Shown here one piece after another: positions 3,781 to 7,035 of a stretch of 7,035 nt of DNA (within the stretch, counting starts at the first letter, position 1; each line of letters opens with the position of its first letter). Both the position numbers and the translations under genes were made by a program. This DNA is from Oscillospiraceae bacterium UBA3851 (GTDB taxonomy: Bacteria; Bacillota; Clostridia; Oscillospirales; Oscillospiraceae). Under the pieces are notes generated by a model. That model was given only the letters and a program-made list of their open reading frames with translations. It ran no database searches and was not told where the DNA came from. The stretch covers positions 3,683 to 10,717 of the forward strand of contig DGHJ01000018.1 of NCBI GenBank assembly GCA_002392625.1, given 5' to 3'.

Positions 3781-5515
3781 GACCCTGATCCGCAGCGACT
3801 GGCGGCGGTTCTGGCCGCTGACCTTCCTGTACGCCTTTATCTCCTTCTTCATCATGCCGGTGGGCATCCTGAACGAGGGGAGCTACAGCTACTATTCCGG
3901 CTATATGACCGAGGCGGAGCAGTACGCCCAGCGCGCCTACTCCGTGGCTGCCCACGTGTACGGGAGCCTGCCCGCCTTTACGATCATCAGCCTGTTCCTC
4001 GGCGTGGGGCTGGCCATGGTGCTGTCCGGCTACATGATGAAGTCCAACTCCGTGGGGCTGATGCATGCCCTGCCCGTCAGCCGGACGCGGCAGTTCCTGT
4101 CCCACTTCGGGGCGGGCCTGTCCATGCTGACGGCTGCCAACCTGCTGACCTTTGTTCTGTCGCTGCTGGTTGAAGCGCTGATCGGCGTGGTGGACGTGGT
4201 CCCCCTGCTGATCTGGCTGCTGGCGGTGGAGCTGGTGGGGTTCTTCTTCCTGTCCTTCGGCACGCTGTGCGCCATGGCCACCGGCTGGCTGCTGGCGGTG
4301 CCGGTGATCTACTTCGGCCTCAACTTCGTGGTAATGGCCTACCACCTTCTGCTTGACGCGGTCGCGGACCTCCTGTGGCTGGGCCACAACAGCGTCACGG
4401 ATCCCGGCGGAGCGGTGGAATGGCTGACGCCGGTGGTGAAGCTGGTGAACACGCTGCGCGATCAGTACGATTTTGTGGAGGACGCCTATCAAAAGGGCGC
4501 CACGCTGCTCACTGCCAACCCCAAGGCGCTGCCCACAGTGCTGATCTACGCCTTGGTGGGCGTCGGGATGCTGGCCCTGGCGGCGCTGCTGTACCGCGTC
4601 CGCCACAGCGAGACCGCCGGTGACGCCATCGTGTTCCCCTGGCTGCGCCCGGTGGTGAAGTACGTGATCTCCATCGCCGCCGGTCTGGCCCTGGGCCTCT
4701 TTATCCACCAGGCCTTCTTCGGCGGCGGCCGGAATGTGGTCGGCCTCATTATCTGCCAGATGATCATGGGAGGCCTGACCTACTGCGGCGTGGAGATGCT
4801 GCTGCGCAAGTCCTATAAGATCTTCGACGGGCGCACCTTGCTGGGCCTGGCGGCACTGTGGCTGGCGCTGATCGCCGTGTGCGTGTGCATCAAGCTGGAC
4901 ATCACCGGCCGGGAGCGCGCCGTGCCCCCGGCGGCGCAGGTGGAGAGCGTGAATATCAGCGGCGGCTGTATCATGGAGCTGGAGACCGACGATCTGAAGA
5001 TCATTGAAACCGTCACGAAGCTGCACCGGCTCCTGGCGAAAAGCGACGAGCCGGCGATGGCAAACACCACCTACATCAATATGACCTATCACCTGCGCAG
5101 CGGCAACGCCATATCGCGGGGTTATCGGGTGGACTTGGACGATCCGGATCAGTATCACGCGTACACGGAGCTGCTCAACTGGGACCCGGTGCGGCAGGGG
5201 CTGCTGATGGACCGTTTCGACGTCTACGGCAGGCAGTTCGTCTATGGCTGCGTCACCAACTATGCGGCCGGGGAGAATCTGGAGCTGACCCCCGGCCAGT
5301 GTCTGGCCCTGTACCACGCGCTGGAGCTCGACATGGAGCACCACGTTACCCCGGAGATGCTGCGCAAGGAGGTGGCCGAGGTGGAGATCACCTTGGACAC
5401 CGAGGGGGGCGGCGAGTACAGGATCTACCGCCTGCGGCCCGACTGCACCAACACGCTGGCCCTGCTGGAGGAATACGGCCTGACGATCCCGGAGGAAGGG
5501 ACAAATGAAAAGTAG
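3755..5515 (+). CDS. ABC transporter permease with a large extracytoplasmic C-terminal domain
   Basis: A 586-residue membrane protein, partner of the preceding ATPase. Hydrophobic segments occur at about residues 20-38, 73-92, 118-138, 145-165, 168-195, and three or four more up to the last at about 361-385, so 8 or 9 spans are likely. The segment HALPVSRTRQF after the second span resembles the cytoplasmic coupling element of ABC-2-type permeases. After the last span about 200 residues form a soluble, probably outside-facing domain; its layout recalls the domain of unknown function (DUF6449) found on permeases of YtrA-linked operons, recognised from memory. The start at 3755 is preferred over an in-frame ATG at 3734 because GGAGGTGA (3742-3749) precedes it at the right distance. 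It overlaps the ATPase by 26 bases and the next gene by 11. Function is inferred from family and operon. Confidence 0.88.
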   Translation: MRSATSCSKTLIRSDWRRFWPLTFLYAFISFFIMPVGILNEGSYSYYSGYMTEAEQYAQRAYSVAAHVYGSLPAFTIISLFLGVGLAMVLSGYMMKSNSVGLMHALPVSRTRQFLSHFGAGLSMLTAANLLTFVLSLLVEALIGVVDVVPLLIWLLAVELVGFFFLSFGTLCAMATGWLLAVPVIYFGLNFVVMAYHLLLDAVADLLWLGHNSVTDPGGAVEWLTPVVKLVNTLRDQYDFVEDAYQKGATLLTANPKALPTVLIYALVGVGMLALAALLYRVRHSETAGDAIVFPWLRPVVKYVISIAAGLALGLFIHQAFFGGGRNVVGLIICQMIMGGLTYCGVEMLLRKSYKIFDGRTLLGLAALWLALIAVCVCIKLDITGRERAVPPAAQVESVNISGGCIMELETDDLKIIETVTKLHRLLAKSDEPAMANTTYINMTYHLRSGNAISRGYRVDLDDPDQYHAYTELLNWDPVRQGLLMDRFDVYGRQFVYGCVTNYAAGENLELTPGQCLALYHALELDMEHHVTPEMLRKEVAEVEITLDTEGGGEYRIYRLRPDCTNTLALLEEYGLTIPEEGTNEK

Positions 5516-5945
5516 ACGGCTTAAATCCCTGCTGATTGCCGTGCTGCTTCTTCTGACAGCTTGCTCAAGAACCAAAGAGCCGGTTATACGGATAGAGAAG
5601 GAATCCTTCTTTTCTGACTTTGCGATCTGTCAGGATGAGGTTTTGTTCCTGTGTCGTCTGCGGATCGATAATCTCGCGGGAGATGTAATGACCGTGCGTA
5701 TCTCCGGGGAGTTTCGGGACGACGTGAAGAACGGGCTGGTGACGGAGAGCGCCTTGCCCGGTTATGCTGTGGACGATGAGACTGCCAGAGCATTTGCAGA
5801 TGGAATAAAGCAGCGGTCAGAGGAAATTTCACTGCAGCCCGGACAGAACGAGCTTTGGATCGTTTTCGTGGGCACTCACGGCAGCGGCAACCAGAAGAAC
5901 GACCGAAATTTGCCTAAAATCACCATTACTCCCGTAAACGGCTGA
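5505..5945 (+). CDS. Small putative lipoprotein of unknown function
   Basis: A 146-residue protein with a typical lipoprotein signal: basic start MKSRRLK, hydrophobic stretch, and lipobox LTAC ending at C20. It would be lipid-anchored outside the membrane with about 126 mature residues, probably beta-rich, containing SLQPGQNELWIVFVGTHG near the end. No known domain is recognised. The central part (RLRIDNLAGDVMTVRISGEFRDD) and the phrase LQPGQN resemble proteins with an immunoglobulin-like or transthyretin-like beta sandwich, but this is only an impression. The start has GGAGGAAGGG (5491-5500) just upstream and overlaps the permease by 11 bases, so it belongs to the operon and may assist the transporter as a sensor or accessory. 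Its GC content (217 of 420 bases counted, about 52%) is well below its neighbours, which suggests a different history or weak codon selection. Confidence 0.85.
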   Translation: MKSRRLKSLLIAVLLLLTACSRTKEPVIRIEKESFFSDFAICQDEVLFLCRLRIDNLAGDVMTVRISGEFRDDVKNGLVTESALPGYAVDDETARAFADGIKQRSEEISLQPGQNELWIVFVGTHGSGNQKNDRNLPKITITPVNG

Positions 5946-5957
5946 CAGGGAAATAAT

Positions 5958-5988
5958 AAAAAGAGGAGCGGCGGCGCCGCTCCTCTTT
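5958..5988 (+). terminator. Bidirectional intrinsic terminator
   Basis: A perfect 14-bp stem pairs 5958-5971 with 5975-5988 around the loop ggc. The GC-rich core gaggagcggc is flanked by A-runs on the left and T-runs on the right. On the plus strand it ends the ABC operon 12 bases after the lipoprotein stop. On the minus strand the tail reads TTTTTATTATTT, so it can also stop the convergent gene from the right. Confidence 0.9.
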
Positions 5989-6001
5989 TATCGTTCCGCT
6001 C

Positions 6002-6098
6002 TGTCATTGCGAGGCACCGAAGGGGCCGTGGCAATCCGTTTTTCCTTAGTTGGGGACGGATTCCCACGGCCAGTTTGCGAACTGGCCTCGGAATGACA
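6002..6098. repeat. MITE-like palindromic interspersed repeat, 97 bp
   Basis: The ends are inverted repeats: TGTCATTGCGAGGC (6002-6015) and GCCTCGGAATGACA (6085-6098), matching at 13 of 14 positions. Inside, 6024-6039 mirrors 6056-6071 at 15 of 16 positions, GCCAGTT (6069-6075) mirrors AACTGGC (6080-6086), and an imperfect small stem lies at 6013-6027. A folded copy would look like a cloverleaf. The core GTGGCAATCCG next to the TGTCATTGCGAG end is familiar, from memory, as a dispersed repeat of many Clostridia genomes, where it creates spurious protein predictions. No transposase and no clear target duplication are seen. It sits between convergent genes, a usual site for such elements. Confidence 0.8.
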
Positions 6099-6109
6099 AA
6101 ATATCGCAA

Positions 6110-7035
6110 TTACTCGTTGGTATAGTTGTCGAAATAGCCCTGGATATAGACGATAGGCGTGCCCTTGTCGCCGGACCCGGAGGTCAGGTCGCACAGGGAG
6201 CCGATCAGGTCGGTGAGGTTCCGGGGGGTGGTGCCCTCGGAGATCATGTTGCCCACCAGGGACACCTTGGCGTCCTTGGCCCGGATCTTCTCGGAGATGG
6301 CCTGCTGCAGCGCCTCGCCGCTGAGGTCGGCGAAGTCCTTGTCGGCCAGATACTTCAGCTTCAGCTCATTGGGGGTGCCGATGAGACCGGCGGTGTAGCC
6401 GGGGGACACCACGGGGTCCGCCAGCTCCCAGATCTTGCCGGCGGGGTCCTTGAAGGCGCCGTCGCCGTAGACCATGGCCTCGATGCGCTTGCCGGTGGCC
6501 TGGCTCAGCTTTTCGCCGATTGCCTCCGCCACCGCCATGGTGTCGCGGGGGAAGAGCTTGATGCGCTCCTCGTCGGCCTTGTTGCTGCCCAGCAGGCCGT
6601 ACTTTTCATTGTAGCCGCTGCCATCCACCGGGGCGGTCAGCAGGTCGTCCAGGCCCAGCACCACACGGGCGCCGGCGTCCTTCAGCAGGCGCTTGGAGCG
6701 AGCGCGGGTGTGGATATCGCAGCAGATCACGGTGTCGGTGTAGTCCAGGATCGTCTGCACCCGGTTGGCGAACACGATCTCCGCCTGGGCGCCCATGGAC
6801 TCGATCAGCTCCTGATAGTAGGCCACGTAATCCACGCCGGTGAAGGGGTGGATCACCTCGCCGAAGGCGGCGCGGAACTGCTGGAGGTTCAGCACGTCGT
6901 GCCAAGGGTCGATGCCCGCCTCATCCAGCTGATCCAGGCTCACCAGATGGTTGCCCACCTCGTCGGAGGGGTAGGACAGCATCAGCACCACCTTCTCGCA
7001 GCCCCCGGCGATGCCCTTGAGCAGCAGGGAGAAGC
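6110..7035 (-). CDS. Coenzyme F420-0:L-glutamate ligase-like protein, C-terminal 307 codons, cut by the window end
   Basis: The frame runs open past the window edge; a GTG at 6991 is internal, since the upstream codons continue the same conserved block (FSLLLKGIAGGCEKVV before LMLSYPSDEVGNH). Conserved stretches include GLLGSNKA, VYGDGAFKDPAGKIWELADP, PGYTAGLIGTPNELKLKYLAD and a glycine-serine-rich end SGSGDKGTPIVYIQG. They match, from memory, the roughly 400-residue firmicute proteins annotated as F420-0:L-glutamate ligase (CofE superfamily), so about 90-100 N-terminal residues are missing. True CofE adds glutamates to coenzyme F420 using GTP. Most Clostridia are not known to make F420, so the real substrate here may differ. 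The gene converges on the ABC operon and is separated from it by the repeat and the shared terminator. Family assignment is from recall and is the least certain of the gene calls. Confidence 0.65.
   Translation of the reverse strand, partial: FSLLLKGIAGGCEKVVLMLSYPSDEVGNHLVSLDQLDEAGIDPWHDVLNLQQFRAAFGEVIHPFTGVDYVAYYQELIESMGAQAEIVFANRVQTILDYTDTVICCDIHTRARSKRLLKDAGARVVLGLDDLLTAPVDGSGYNEKYGLLGSNKADEERIKLFPRDTMAVAEAIGEKLSQATGKRIEAMVYGDGAFKDPAGKIWELADPVVSPGYTAGLIGTPNELKLKYLADKDFADLSGEALQQAISEKIRAKDAKVSLVGNMISEGTTPRNLTDLIGSLCDLTSGSGDKGTPIVYIQGYFDNYTNE

Noticed and set aside
2572..3867. Minus-strand open frame (431 codons) over gntR and the ATPase gene
   Set aside because: Its product is dominated by H, Q, L, R and A with no domain, and the plus strand carries well-identified genes with ribosome binding sites.
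3728..5575. Minus-strand open frame (615 codons) over the permease gene
   Set aside because: It is a compositional shadow rich in H, Q, G and R; the permease on the plus strand is clearly the real gene.
5876..6194. Two small minus-strand open frames across the palindromic repeat
   Set aside because: Their peptides (for example CHSEASSQTGRGNPS) are the typical false translation of this repeat family.
6110..6991. Treating the GTG at 6991 as the true start of the F420 ligase-like gene
   Set aside because: The frame continues upstream to the window edge with residues that fit the conserved family block, so the gene is cut by the window.

Overview
The window comes from a GC-rich, low-redundancy chromosome of a Gram-positive anaerobe, most likely a gut Clostridia of the Oscillospiraceae type. 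This is inferred from strong AGGAGG-type ribosome binding sites, a clostridial mono-cluster ferredoxin, a YtrA-type GntR/ABC operon, high-GC codon use, and an interspersed TGTCATTGCGAG repeat of a kind familiar from such genomes. The species cannot be fixed from the sequence.

Left part, all on the minus strand (read right to left): a small ferredoxin gene (2387-2196), rpsO for ribosomal protein uS15 (2011-1745), and pnp for polynucleotide phosphorylase (1385 to beyond position 1). The rpsO-pnp order is the one classically conserved in bacteria. The gap between rpsO and pnp (about 360 bases) has no gene. It holds a strong terminator for rpsO, two further perfect hairpins, and a long imperfect hairpin of about 100 nt just before the pnp ribosome binding site. 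Both the rpsO and pnp leaders contain a segment that can pair either with an upstream arm or with the gene's own Shine-Dalgarno sequence. This suggests translational switches, plausibly autoregulatory because S15 and PNPase both regulate their own mRNAs in other bacteria.

Middle part, plus strand: one operon read from a good sigma-A promoter (2451-2479) with an inverted-repeat operator over the start site. It encodes a YtrA-type GntR repressor, an ABC ATPase, a multi-span permease with a large extracytoplasmic C-terminal domain, and a small lipoprotein of unknown function. All four genes overlap head to tail (8, 26 and 11 nt), so translational coupling is likely, and the operon ends at a bidirectional terminator (5958-5988). 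Related B. subtilis ytr operons respond to cell-wall-active antibiotics; the substrate or signal here is unknown. The lipoprotein gene is clearly more AT-rich (about 52% GC) than its neighbours (about 65% in a sampled stretch).

Right part: the terminator is followed by a 97-bp MITE-like palindromic repeat (6002-6098). Beyond it lies the 3' part of a convergent minus-strand gene resembling the firmicute proteins annotated as coenzyme F420-0:L-glutamate ligase, cut by the window end. No complete CRISPR array, tRNA, rRNA or insertion sequence is present. The most interesting new material is regulatory: the two alternative-pairing leaders, the tandem hairpins between rpsO and pnp, and the lipoprotein at the end of the ABC operon.
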